Source: Lenzites betulinus | Taxonomy: Eukaryota > Basidiomycota > Agaricomycetes > Polyporales > Polyporaceae | Assembly: GCA_022264855.1 (NCBI GenBank) | Contig: JABYQU010000055.1 | Coordinates: 1 to 64,000, forward strand | Length of the DNA: 64,000 nucleotides | Reading direction: 5' to 3' | Part shown: positions 1-10,623 of the stretch, one piece after another | How the letters are laid out: every line of letters starts with the position of its first letter | Numbering within the stretch: the first letter of the stretch is position 1 | Translations under genes and position numbers: made by a program | The notes under the pieces: generated by a model | What the model saw: the letters and a program-made list of their open reading frames with translations, nothing else | Told to the model about the DNA's origin: nothing | Databases searched by the model: none

Positions 1-73
1 CCCGCGACTCTCTCCCCCTCCCTGTGCGCCCCCCTTTTTCTCCACGCCCGTCCTCGTCATCTGCCAACCCCAG

Positions 74-216
74 AGGCCCTCGCCCGACGCATCTACTCAG
101 CGTCCCGGAACATTGCACGCTGCGCGGTGCTCGAAGACATGGACGTGCGGCACATCCGAGGCCAGAGCGCCGTGCCGCTCCCTTTCGACGCCGTCTCCCT
201 CGCCCTGGTCTACTGA
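74..216 (+). CDS. C-terminal exon of a truncated unknown protein
   Basis: One open frame runs from the window edge to a TGA at 214-216. A pyrimidine-rich stretch ending in CAG at 71-73 looks like a splice acceptor, so the last exon probably starts at 74. The translated end has an ordinary soluble-protein composition, with segments such as RRIYSASRNIARC and LEDMDVRHIRG, and ends in LALVY. I do not recognise the family. The frame is too short to be sure it is coding, and the rest of the gene lies upstream of the window. Seen: open frame and acceptor-like site. Inferred: that it is a real exon. Confidence 0.3.
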
Positions 217-764
217 GCCGCTTGCGACCGTGCTCTAGCTAGATGCGGCGCTGTGCGGTACGTTCTACTCGCAGCCCCCTTGTGACTGAGAACCGTCGCT
301 AATCGCTGTGCCTGCAGCTCAATACCGCCGTGACAGACACACATGGGCGTGCCACCGCGCTCGGGGCACGACATCATCGACGGCACGACAGTCCTGGTGC
401 AATTCTCCAGCCGCGCCGGCGCCGCCACCGCGCTCGCAAGCACGCTACGGACAGGCCGTTTGTGGTCGATGCCGGTGAGTCGCGAGCGCTTCTGGCGTGC
501 AACTTGCTGCGCGGCGCGTCCGCGGGCGCGGCCCGACACGCTCGCTTTCGAAGATCGGGTGCTTGAGCGGAAGACGTCGTGCGGCCCCACTGATGTGCCG
601 ACGTCCACGACAAGACGACCCGGAAACACGAGTCGGCCCAAGGACACGAATGGTGGGCACGGCAGCCGGCCGCTCGTGATCACGTCGATTCGCTCCCCGT
701 GCTTGTGAGTGTCGCCGCACTCGCTCTGTACCCTGCATAAACTAATAGCCCACCCTCCACGACT

Positions 765-1660
765 CCGTTCGCTCCGACGACCGTCCGCCGTGAAGCCATC
801 GGTCTGCGTCCATCCCACCGTTCCATGCAACATGCACCATGATCCTTCGAACGGCGCCGGACAACTTTCCGTAAACCTCTACAACATCGCTTCGTGGTCT
901 AGTGAAGCGTCGCAGGTCTATTCCGGAGCCGGAATATGCGCACGTCGAACGCCGTCGACGATCGCGCGGACCCCTCTCCGGCCTTCGATAGGCGCCCGTA
1001 TCCCACACGGCCATCTGTTCGTCTTGACGCTTCTCGTGCGCATGGCTCCTTCTCACCAGCGCTCTATATGGCTCCTTGCAGTGTCTACAAGGCTGCTCAA
1101 CGCCTGTATATGGAACGGACGCCGCACGCGCATGCTACGAGGCGGCGGAACGGAAACCGGCCGCTCCCGACCAAGTCGGCTCCCCCTCCGGCCTGGTGGG
1201 TACCGCCACGCCCCCTCCTAGTCTCTCATACATCCCTAGTTGCTCTTTACGAATCCCGCTTGCTCCGACGTCTGTCTGCTGCGAAACAAACGGCCGACGC
1301 CCATCCCGCTACTCCATAGAACATATGCTTCGATCTCCCTAACGGCGCCGAAGGATTTTCTCACAGCTTCTACGATTACGCTGCGTGGTCTACTAAAGCG
1401 TCACAAACTGTTTTTAGAGCCAGAATATGTGCGCGTCGAGCACCATCGACGACCGCGCGCACACTGTCTCCGGCCGTTAATAGGCGCCCGTGCCCCGGAC
1501 GGCCGCTCGTTCGTCTTCATTCCCCTCGCGCGCGCGGATGCTCGTGCTAACGCGCTCTATAGTCACTCCGTGTGTGCAAAGACATACGCGTGACGCCCGC
1601 GCACAGGACGATTGCCGCGCCCGCATGTTACGAGGCAGAAGCCGGATTGATCGGCGCATA
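765..1660. repeat. Diverged tandem direct duplication, period about 492 bp
   Basis: Bases ~765-1172 and ~1256-1660 align over their whole length at a constant offset of 490-493. Matching anchors are CGGCGCCG (852/1342), GTGGTCTAGTGAAGCGTC against GTGGTCTACTAAAGCGTC (894/1386), AGGCGCCCG (990/1482) and CATGCTACGAGG against CATGTTACGAGG (1131/1624). The copies differ at many positions, so the duplication is old. Neither copy has a convincing reading frame. The flanks (217-764 and 1661-1998) show no gene. Confidence 0.8.
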
Positions 1661-1836
1661 CTAGTAGTTACATGTCATGTACGCAGCCGGACGGAATGCT
1701 CACGAGGTTCGCTCTCGGACACAACGGATCGTGTCCGCATGCGAGTGATTGCGGTGTTCTACAACACTGTATGTTGCGGCGCGGGTGTGCGATGTCCGAT
1801 AAATATATTTTGTCTTGTGCATGTACAGCTCCATCG

Positions 1837-1893
1837 CCGCCGTTGTACTGGGCCATGTCCCCCTCCACCGTCGTACTGGGCCATATGCCCCTC
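1837..1893. repeat. Two short tandem direct repeats, ~28-29 bp
   Basis: Two neighbouring copies of a unit containing GTACTGGGCCAT sit at about 1837-1864 and 1865-1893. A second short direct repeat based on TCCTCGGCCTCT follows at about 1918-1947. Both lie just beyond the 3' end of the beta-lactamase-like gene. Confidence 0.6.
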
Positions 1894-1998
1894 GATCCAC
1901 GCATAGGTTCTCTTTCTTTCCTCGGCCTCTTGCACTTCCTCGGCCTCTCGCGGCCCGCCGATCCCCTCCCGTCCGCCGCGCCCCGCCGACGACTCAGA

Positions 1999-3934
1999 TC
2001 ACGTTCGTTCCAGCACCAAGGAAAGCGACGGAATGTGCAGACGCCGGTCAGCGCCAGCACCGGAGAAATAAAGGGCGTTGATGGCGGCGTTGTTGCGGAC
2101 GCCCCAGTTGTCCTGCCCGTTCCAGTACGGAAAGCAGCCCATGTGCTTCTTGCCGTTGTACCCAGGGATGCCCGTGTCGACACTGGAAGAAATGATGAGT
2201 AAATTCGAGAGATATGGAAGGCATAAACTGACCGGAACTCATCGACTCTTCCCGTCGGGCGCAACGCAACTCGACCCTGAGCACCGAACGACTTGAGGGC
2301 ATCCACACCGAGGAGTACGAGCGCATCTACGTAGAGAGTCCCGCGATCGACTGAAAACCGTGCGGATGTCGTGGCGTTGGCCGTCTTGTCTACCCACGCC
2401 CCGACGTAGCGTTCTTGGACAGCGTCGGCGAGAGCGCGATCGATCGCTGGCTGGAAGATCTCGAAGGTGTCGTATACCAACTTGGCGGTATCTGGATACT
2501 CCCCGGCCATGAGCACGACCACCCCGTAAGACGTCCCAGGGTGCACAGCGATGGCCGTATGGTAGCCGCCTACATTGCCCACTGAAATTTGACATAAGCA
2601 CGAGGTTTCGAAGTATTAGAAACCGGCGTACATTTCCAGTAGATCTTCCGCAAACGTCCGTTGGAATCGCTGGCCTTGATGATCTCCCAGACCAGTCCGA
2701 TTTCGGTCCAATCGTCCTCCTCAAAGACATGCACTGGTCGCAGCCATTTGTCTCGGGTACGGGAAGAGATTTGGCTTTTGGGGTGAGAAGGATTCAGGAT
2801 CGTCTGCGTGAGGGTGATCATGTCGGAAAGTGACGAGAACTGTCCTCCGGCGGAGTTCATCGCATCCAGGAAATCGTCATCCTATCGGAATCAGATGAGT
2901 GTCCGAAGCAATATGAGCAATACTAATGGCACGACCCACCACAACCTCCGGCTCGACAGATGAAACGACGACTAGGTGCTTGTTTGCTTCCGTAGCGAGG
3001 AAGTGGCTCCCATTGAGTCCCATAGGGCCGAAGACATCGCGCTTCATCAAGTCCGCGTAGCCCAAGCTGGCGTTGCCTCCGGCGGCCGCGCTACTCGCTG
3101 CGGCTAACGCAAGACCCAGCACTCCGATACCGGTGTTGGAGTAGGACGGATAGAACGACGGAGGAGACACGAGATGATGCTTTGCGATTGCATCGAGTAG
3201 CTCCTGGTGAGACGGAAACGGCTTTCCATTGACCGGAGGGGGGCCGCCACCTTCTGCGCTGTCGGGCCAGTCCTGGACTATGCCAGGAGGCCAGTCGCGA
3301 CCGAGACCGGACATGTGGCTCGCGAGCTCCAAAAGGGTGATGTCTGGCACATTGCGCGGTGCCGGGTTCCGCTGCGGGTCAAGGCCATCTGCACGATACC
3401 GGAAGGTCTTGAGATGCTTGTTGACCGGGTCGTCCCTGGCGGAGCTCGTGAATACAACGCACATAATGTAATAATCAAGTTCTGCAAAAACACATACCAA
3501 GACAGAACACCTTTCTCCTCGAGTATCAGTCCTTCGAGCGCAGCGAAAAGCTTCGACACCGAAGCTAGACGGTACATCGAATGACTGGTAGTGGCCGCGC
3601 TGTCTGACTCGTTGCCCCGCATAGTGCCGAAGTTTTTCTCGTATACGACGCTGTCAGAAGTGACTATCGCAATCGACAAGCTGTCGATGTCGCCCATAGA
3701 GAACCGGTTGGTGAAGAAGTCGTCCACATCTTGTGTGGCATGACGAATGGCCGGATGATCAGCGGATGGAGGGTCATCGGCGAAGAGATTTGGGAGGAAA
3801 GGTCGACAGCTCCACCTCTCAGCGTCGTCATTTGTGCTGGAGGGGCCGTTAAAGGCACGCCAGTAGCCGGAGTAGAGGCCTCCGGCGAAGATTGAGGCGA
3901 CGGCGAGGGCAGAGGTGGACAGCATGAGAAGCAC
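1999..3934 (-). CDS. Serine beta-lactamase / transpeptidase-like hydrolase
   Basis: Five exons fit on the minus strand: 3498-3934, 2940-3435, 2881-2632, 2581-2233 and 2182-1999, giving about 571 aa. The start (MLLMLSTSALAVASIF) is a hydrophobic signal peptide or anchor, so the protein probably enters the secretory path. The class C beta-lactamase family signature is visible: SVSK (SxxK nucleophile motif) near residue 130 and YSNTGIGVLG (YxN motif) near 230, followed by a domain with GNVGGYHTAIAVHPG, the HxG-like third motif. Family knowledge: such fungal proteins are serine esterases or amidases of mostly unknown substrate, not necessarily antibiotic-degrading enzymes. All four introns are 50-62 nt and keep the frame. 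The stop follows LVLERT. Family confidence is good, substrate unknown. Confidence 0.85.
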
Positions 3935-4184
3935 TGTAGGAGTAGATTCAACTTGATTGGACTCTTAGCAGCATGCTACGAAGATGTGCGTGGTCAGGTG
4001 TGGTGATACTACGGGACCAATGAGCGACGGTTTCACAACTGTGTTCATCGCTGTACATGATGCGCCAGCCTGCGAAGAGCATGTCTTACACCGCCTTGAG
4101 CTCGGCATACCGCCGCCACCGCGATGTGTTGAGATCTGAGATATGAGATCATTGACTCTTGAGACCGGAACCTACACAGAGCCC

Positions 4185-5312
4185 TTAAGTAGACAGTGTG
4201 GCCAACACGGGCTGAAAATACTCGTCGACCACCATATAACCAGATAATTGATCGCCGCACTTGAAAATGGACCAAATAAGAAGCAGGCTCGATTTACCGA
4301 AAGCTACGGGGAGCCTACCGAGTATGATATCAGCGAGGAGCCCGTCCACAATGGCGCGCTCTATGCGGTCTCGTGGTGTTTCGTGTGGCATGCATGGCAC
4401 GTCGGGTCGCAGAGGCTCCATAAAGGGCGTAGAAAGAGTCCGCATACCCTCCGTCCCGGAGGAGTAAGAACCTGAAGAATAGATGTACGGGTTTGATGCT
4501 GAGTCTTGAACCGGAGTTGAGAGCATCGTCGCTGTCGGAGTGAACAATGGCGTCCACGGTGGGCTGGTCGAGAAAGGCGGGGAGCTTTCATAGCTCGTCG
4601 GGTAGAACCACAGGCCATTACCGGGCGGAGATCCATGCGTATATATGCCGAGGGGTGCTCGGCGCGGGATAACACTGGGCGCAAGCGCGGACAACGCGAA
4701 GTTGTCGAACGTGTTGCGCAGGTGCGCATTCTATATCACAAAAATGTCAGCACATATTAAACCAGTATACTATGCACATACATGCACGTAACCCGTATAG
4801 CTTTCGACGCGCTGTTCTCTGCCTAGCATATGCGTACTGTCGTGGAACGCGGCCGAAAGTCCCATCGTGCTCGCCCTATGAGGCGCATTTACTACGTAGT
4901 TTCGACCTTCTTCAGATTCTATTTCTCCTTTTGACTGCATGTCGGCTTGTTTGAAAGGTAACGACGGGGTCTTGATTATGAGGTAAGGACGAGAGGCCTA
5001 CCAGTAACCGGAAGATGCCGAGACCATGTAGCAGCCGGCGGCCGCAGACCCTAGACTCTCCTTCCACTCGGACTGCCACCGGCAGTACCCACCCTACGCG
5101 GTGAGTATATCCTCTTCGATAGTATTCACCTGTTAACGATGGACTGGTCTAGACTAACGTTGCGCAGGCTATGGCGATGCTTAATTCGACCCTTTCGACG
5201 TCTGGATCCTGCGGTAGCAAGTCAACCAGCACGTTTGCATATGCAGTTGGACATTCTATAGAGTTTCTAGAAATCAAGACCGGTAGTAAGCACTGGTACT
5301 GAGACCCTCATA
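4185..5312 (-). CDS. Unknown multi-exon protein
   Basis: The main exon, about 4738-4185, encodes about 180 aa. It is Ser/Pro/Thr-rich at first (PTSYESSPPFSTSPPWTP) and then runs through PCMPHETPRDRIERAIVDGL to the stop. Reading upstream on the same strand gives further coding-like pieces split by short introns: about 4925-4786 (APHRASTMGLSAAFHDST), about 5093-5015 (GGYCRWQSEWKESLGSAAAG) and about 5250-5150 (ANVLVDLLPQDPDVERVELS). Splice sites are plausible, but I could not fix every junction or the first ATG; the start at ~5312 is a guess. No known domain is recognised and no membrane segment is evident. The beta-lactamase-like gene begins 250 bp downstream on the same strand. Confidence 0.5.
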
Positions 5313-5508
5313 CTAGCAAACGTCAAGCGTGAATTGAATAATTACTAGTTGATCATGCCCAAAAGGTATACACCCGATGCCTCGGCTGCGCGCCGCACCC
5401 CGCTATATACACAGACTAAACAAACTTCGAAATTTTCCTGTTGCGTTTTTCACGCGCCAGCTCCATAGACATGCGGAGTAATCAAGCGCGGCTATCGACG
5501 CGCGACGC

Positions 5509-6466
5509 TCACGGGCCAACGTATTTGACGGTGACAGTATTGCCATGAGTAGAGGCCGAGGTGAGGATGGTGTTGTTCTGCACCAGGTTGATGATTGTTG
5601 CGCCCGCGGGCCCTACGACTGCACCGGAGATGGTGTGCGCGCTAGCGTCGGTGAAGGTGACTGCGCCGAACTTCGCGAATGACACCATGCCACCGTCATC
5701 GAAGTCCTCTACGATCCAGTCCGCGTTTGTCAGGCACAGCAGGGCCTGGTCCGAGAATGTCTGCGTCGCATGCTGACCGGTCGAGTGGTTTATCAACGTC
5801 GCCGTGCCGCTAGTCGTCGACGTCGCCGTGACGGAGGCGGTGATGGAGTCGCCCGCGCTCACCGTGAGGTCGTCGAAGTCCAGGGTGCCGACGGGGAACC
5901 ACTCAGACCAGGCTGTCATGAAAGCGCACCGTCAGCTCTAGATTTCGGCGAGGCGGAGCGCTAGGTACATACCAACGTAGGACACAGTCCCGTTAGCGGA
6001 GATCTTGTAGTCTATACCGGTCTGGAGGATGCCGTCTTCCTCGCAGGTGTCGCCGTCGATACCGACCCAGGCGGACCCGAGGTGATCGCCAGTTTGGCCG
6101 GACGGTTCACTAGGTATCGGGGCGGTGAAGGTACCCGTCACGGTCCTGAACGTGGGCTGCAGAGCAAAAAGCATAAGTAAACCGCGTTTCTGATCACAGC
6201 GTGGACGAACTGACAGGGTCGACAACCAGCACAGCACCGGACCAGTTGGTGCTGTTCCGGGTGATAGATGTGGGGGCCAAGTCAGCGGAGGGGGAGTTGG
6301 CGGTGGAGGTGGAGGGGCTGGGGATCAGGTGGTGCGACTGGTGTGCTCTCGCAGAGCGCCTGGCGAAACGGGCGGCAAGACGCTCCTTGGAAGTCGGCAA
6401 GGCAAACGTCGCGGTGGCGAGGAGCACCTGGCAGAGGAGGGCAGCAGAGAACATGACAGCGAGCAA
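5509..6466 (-). CDS. G1 family glutamic endopeptidase (eqolisin), copy A
   Basis: Exons 6466-6215, 6156-5973 and 5912-5509 join in frame to 279 aa. The product is predicted to be a secreted acid peptidase. A signal peptide (MLAVMFSAALLCQVLLATAT) is followed by a basic propeptide (KERLAARFARRS) and then the beta-sandwich peptidase domain starting at STNWSGAVL. Both catalytic residues of the scytalidoglutamic peptidase family are in place: Gln in ILQTG and Glu in DWIVED. WVGIDGDTC is also family-typical. Copy A has one extra residue in the loop before ILQTG compared with copies B and C. Length and three-exon structure match the other two copies. Its promoter and about 0.7 kb of upstream DNA are shared with them. 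Confidence 0.93.
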
Positions 6467-6541
6467 AGGAGGCGGGGCGAGGTGACTCGAGTGAGTTGTC
6501 TAAACTGGCTTGGGGACTTAGAGGTCATCTTCTTGCTGACC

Positions 6542-6547
6542 TTTATA
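6542..6547 (-). promoter_or_regulatory. TATA box of G1 peptidase copy A
   Basis: TATAAA on the minus strand, ~76 bp upstream of the ATG. It sits inside a core promoter (GTATAAA, then AAGATGACCTC) that is conserved in the two other G1 copies. Confidence 0.7.
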
Positions 6548-6599
6548 CTCCTCCGGACAGGCATAAGTTCTATATCGCCATAGCTAGGAGCAGGAGTGA

Positions 6600-7250
6600 T
6601 AGACTGGGTTCCACATTGAACACATTTGCAGGAACGTCTCTCAGCACTGCCCATCAGATGTGCTCGAATCTGGCCGGCCACTTGCCAGGACACCTTCGGG
6701 TCTTGATGGACTGAGACCCGCGGTTTTAGTGGGGGGAGTGCTCGTAAAGATGGGTCCTCGCAAGCGGCATGCCTGAATTGAGTACCCGGAATTGAGCACT
6801 CCTATCGAGGCAGCCGTCGGAACCGGGAAGGAGTATGTCTTTAGTTGCTCAGAGCGAGCCATGCGCATAGTCATACGCTTTGCGCATCACTTGGCGAGTA
6901 AGAAACATACTTCCAACTGCGGTTTTCTCATGAGATCGTTGTGACGAACGTCAATGCAGGGATGAGAGAGCGTGACCTACACAAACACTGAGTGAGGCTG
7001 GTGGCGATCCGAGTCGGAGTGCATTGCAAACCAGCCAACCACAGCTGGACAACGTTGACGACATGTTCAACTCCGAGAAGGGCCAGATAAAACAGCTGAT
7101 TTGATGCCGGCGGCCGCAACCGCTACGACCAAGCACCGGCGCTGTGGGAGTTTTCAATAGGAGCATACGACGACCGGATTCAGGAACCGTAGTAACGTAC
7201 GGGATGCATGCAAGACGGCATCAACTCCGGGAGCGACTGGTGGGCAGTGG
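6600..7250 (-). repeat. Conserved upstream block, copy A
   Basis: This DNA upstream of copy A aligns with the DNA upstream of copies B (15530-16080) and C (28290-28760). Shared landmarks include TTTTCTCATGAGATCGTTGT (6921), GATAAAACAGCTGATTTGAT (7085) against GATAAAACAGTTGATTTGAT in B, and AAGCACCGGCGCTGTGG (7131). A minus-strand frame starting ML.LK..TAPVL.RSG is partly shared with copy B but breaks up elsewhere. It may be an old duplicated promoter/enhancer region or the remains of a small gene. Beyond it, 7256-7816 holds nothing I can identify. Confidence 0.75.
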
Positions 7251-7816
7251 CAGTGGGCCGGTCACACCCAATACCCGAGCTCGAGCTAGGACCCCTAACA
7301 TTCCCCTAACTTACTGCTTCGTACTCGACCCCGATATCTGTAAATATCTGGATAGAAACATCGGAGCATGATGAAGTTCGGCGCACAGGTTTGTCCGGAT
7401 TCACGGGGATCTGATTCTGGCGTTTGTGGGCGGGAATCTTCCGGATTTTGACTTCTTGAGGAGCGAAAACATGCCTGTATGTCATTGAGAGCGATAATTT
7501 CACGCCCAATCCCTGTTTGAAAGTATTAGTAACCCGGGGCGGGCTTCGCGCGAAGACCTAGTGGATGATGAGGGCGAACGGTGGTCAACGCTAGGATACC
7601 CGGCGCTAACCGAGCAGTGCTGTAAGCGCGCACAGGGCCTACGGAGTTAGCGGAGGAGATCAAGTAGTTGGAGCGATTGCTTGTACAGAAAACGGGATGT
7701 ACATTCGTGAGTCATAGCTCGGGGTAGTGATACATATATAGAGTGCGTGAGTTGGAGTGTGCGTACAAAGCATGTCGTATCATGGGGGTCGTGGGCTGCA
7801 GCAGTCCGGTGCCGGA

Positions 7817-10242
7817 TCAAGTGGCCAGCTCGAGATCGTCGTCGTACACGATCTTCGCCGGGCCCCTCTTCTCCTTGCCCTACCACGCCGTGCAAAAATC
7901 AGTCAGGCATGCGCACACAAAAACCAAGAGAACGAAAACAACGCTCACATTCTCCATCCACCGGATCTGCGCCTGCAGCTCCGTGAGGCCGCACACGAGC
8001 ACCACGTCGAACGACTGCGAGTAGTGCGTGCCCATCCGGCCCTTGTGCGGCGTCTTCACCACCTGCGACGTGTCCGCGAAGATCGTGCAGAGCGTGGTGA
8101 AGCACTCTGCGCGCACGCGATGAGCGCCGGCCCAGCCGAGATCCATACATACGCATGCGGTGCGCACCTGGCTCCAAGTCTACCCAGTGGGGGTCTTCAT
8201 TCTTGCCCCGGTAACAGATGATCTCCGCTGACATCGTGTCGAGCGTCTTGAGCTCGCGCGCTTCCTTGAAGTACCCCTTGGACACCTCCGTGCTCCCGCG
8301 GACGCGTGTGCCCTGGATGGCATGCGCGTCAGCAGTCATGCGCGGTTCTGAGGCGATTAATACACTTTCCTTGGCGAGGATAGGGGAGAAGTAGTCGGGG
8401 ATCACGACACGTCCCGACGGGCGTACGATCATCTTCCAGCTTCGAGCGACGTGCTCACCGTCATTGACGTCGTAGCTGGTGTTGATGACGGTGCCGTACG
8501 TCATCTTGATGACGCGCACGGCGACGAAGTGCTCGAGGTAGAACGAGACTCCTCCCTCCGCCACCGCTTTGTTGCTGCCACGACATCGCAGTAAGTAACC
8601 TGCACAGACGCGAAATTGGGAATTCGTACGTGTGGCTGTCTGGGCGACACAGCTTGAGTCCCAAAGGCTTGATTGCGTCATTCAGTCGGGCGTAGAGCCA
8701 GGGGCTCGCTGCGAACCCGCCGACGAGGAAGACCGTCTGCTCAATTGTCAGACTTGACAGACTTGGTCGGTCGATAGCACCATTCTTACCGAGATAGGGC
8801 GCGATGCCGTCTGACGCTGTTTCTGAACAGCCTGGACAATGGCGTCCAAAGAAGGCTTGTAGAACGCCTCCATCTCAGGGCTAGAGGCACGCAATGAGTG
8901 GAGGATATAGGGACGCATGTAATCAAGAACGTACCCGGTCAGCAGCAGCTGCCCCCGACGGATCTTCACCTTCGGATCATTGCACGACATTGAGCCGAAC
9001 TTGATGTACGACTGCTCTGTGGGGTCCTTGAAGACCGGCTTCGTCGACTTGTCAAAGTAGTCCAGCATAGCTTTGATGTCCTCCTCGTTCCCGTACGCAG
9101 AGTCCTTCAGCCGCTCTATGCCCACAGTAAGCATCGTTTCCCACGCAGCAGTCCTAACTACTGACCTTGCAAGAACACCTTGGCTCTGCCGTTGACCCGC
9201 GTCGAGCCTTGTAGGATGCCTGTAGACAAAGGAAAGCGATATCACTTCAACTGAACAAGACTGATGGAAGTGACTTACAATCTGCTGAGGCGATCTCGTC
9301 AACAGAGAGGGGGCTGGTAGAGACAAACGAGTAGCTGCTGATGTCCACTGTTCCACCTCCAGCGTCGACGATCATCACGTTTTGACCGTCCTGTGCACAG
9401 TAAAGTGAGGGACGTCATTCCCACCATCGCACAGAGAGTGTACTTACGGTGATGCTATCTGTCGCCAGACCGCTGCGGATGCAGAAGTGGAGGCTCGCCT
9501 CGCCCTCGGTCACGAAGTGCACGCGAGCGCGCCCCTCCGACGTGTCTGGCACGAGACCGGCCATAGTAGCAGCCTGGCGCATCTTGCCCTGCTGCAGCCC
9601 CTCCCAGCCGTTCGGATGCGAGAGTACGAACTCGATCCGATCCTTCACAGAGTCCCAGAGGCTCTCGCCGTTCGCGTGGGTTTCGGTGATGAAACGCTTG
9701 GTGCATGCGAAGAGGTACCGCATAAAGTCGGCGAAGACGTCCACCACGCTCTTGCCCTCGGGCAATGGGGGGAGGTCTCGGCGCTTGATCTCGTCGGAAT
9801 CAAGCGAGTCGGGACGCAGATGCAGTTTGAACCTGCGGAACGTTGGGCGGGTGAGTATATGTATTTCGGAGTACAAGTGAAGCGCACCATTCCACGTGGA
9901 CCAAGTCCTCATCCTCCGCCTCGAGCTCGATGCCAGGCAAGGCTGCCTCCGCGCCAATGGCATACACAGTCCCATCGCGCCTGTAGTAGAGTATGGATGG
10001 GATCTTGGAGTCTCCGGCGGCGCTCTCCTGCCCAGGAAATCTACATAGAGGTCATTGAGTAGGTGGCTAGATGTCTGTAGAGGACGGGCTGACCGTGTGA
10101 GCCCTTGTATCTTCGGTATTTCCCCTGGGTCGAGGATGGCGTATGCGACGCCGGAGTATGTCGTCCCGATGTCCATAGCCACCACCAGCTTGCGTGCCGG
10201 GCCCTGATATGGCTGTAGAGGGGCCATGGTGTTGACTGACAA
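7817..10242 (-). CDS. Hsp70-like actin-fold ATPase (Hsp12A-type)
   Basis: About nine exons on the minus strand. The N-terminus has the phosphate-1 motif of the actin/Hsp70 ATPase fold, VVAMDIGTTYSGVAYA (about residue 20). Later come NVMIVDAGGGTVDISSYSF (phosphate-2 motif) and TVFLVGGFAASPWLYARL (adenosine-binding motif). The substrate-binding domain of a canonical Hsp70 is not seen; the C-terminal part ends at DDDLELAT. This architecture matches the large family of Hsp70-like proteins expanded in basidiomycetes (Hsp12A group), usually of unknown client. The first ATG (MSVNTMAPLQ) was chosen; a second at 10227 is possible. It diverges from the coiled-coil gene at 10624 across a 381-bp shared promoter region. 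Confidence 0.88.
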
Positions 10243-10338
10243 TGAGGTAGACGGAAGGTCGTGGCTTGTACGCGGAATCCTTATATTGGGACAGAGTGCG
10301 CGTGGTTACTTGCCTTCTCCCGGCCGAGCGTCAACGTT

Positions 10339-10472
10339 CCTGTGCTGCGGTAATATACGCAGGCTTCGAGACACGCCTGAAAGGCAAGCGCGCCAAGACT
10401 GATGTGACTTCGGTACAGTACGACTGTCTCCCGAGTTATTATTGGCCACAGAGACACTTACCGCAGCACAGG
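10339..10472. repeat. 15-bp perfect inverted repeat in a divergent promoter
   Basis: CCTGTGCTGCGGTAA at 10339-10353 is repeated in exact inverse complement at 10458-10472, with 104 bp between the arms. It lies in the intergenic region between the Hsp70-like gene (-) and the coiled-coil gene (+). It could be two opposite binding sites for one regulator or a small fold-back remnant. Confidence 0.6.
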
Positions 10473-10623
10473 CCTGTCTGGGGAGACTAGTAGGCCGCGA
10501 AATTGATTAAACCTTGGGGTCTGCGGCGGAAGGGTCCCAGTTAATCGTGGTGCTGCAGCACAAAGCTTTCGCACGCACCGTTAGCATGAGGCATATAGCC
10601 CGTGACCGCATCTCTGCCGCTTT

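Noticed and set aside
210..833. A 207-codon minus-strand frame as a gene
   Set aside because: Arg/Ser-rich composition typical of GC-rich non-coding DNA, overlapping frames on the opposite strand, no family.
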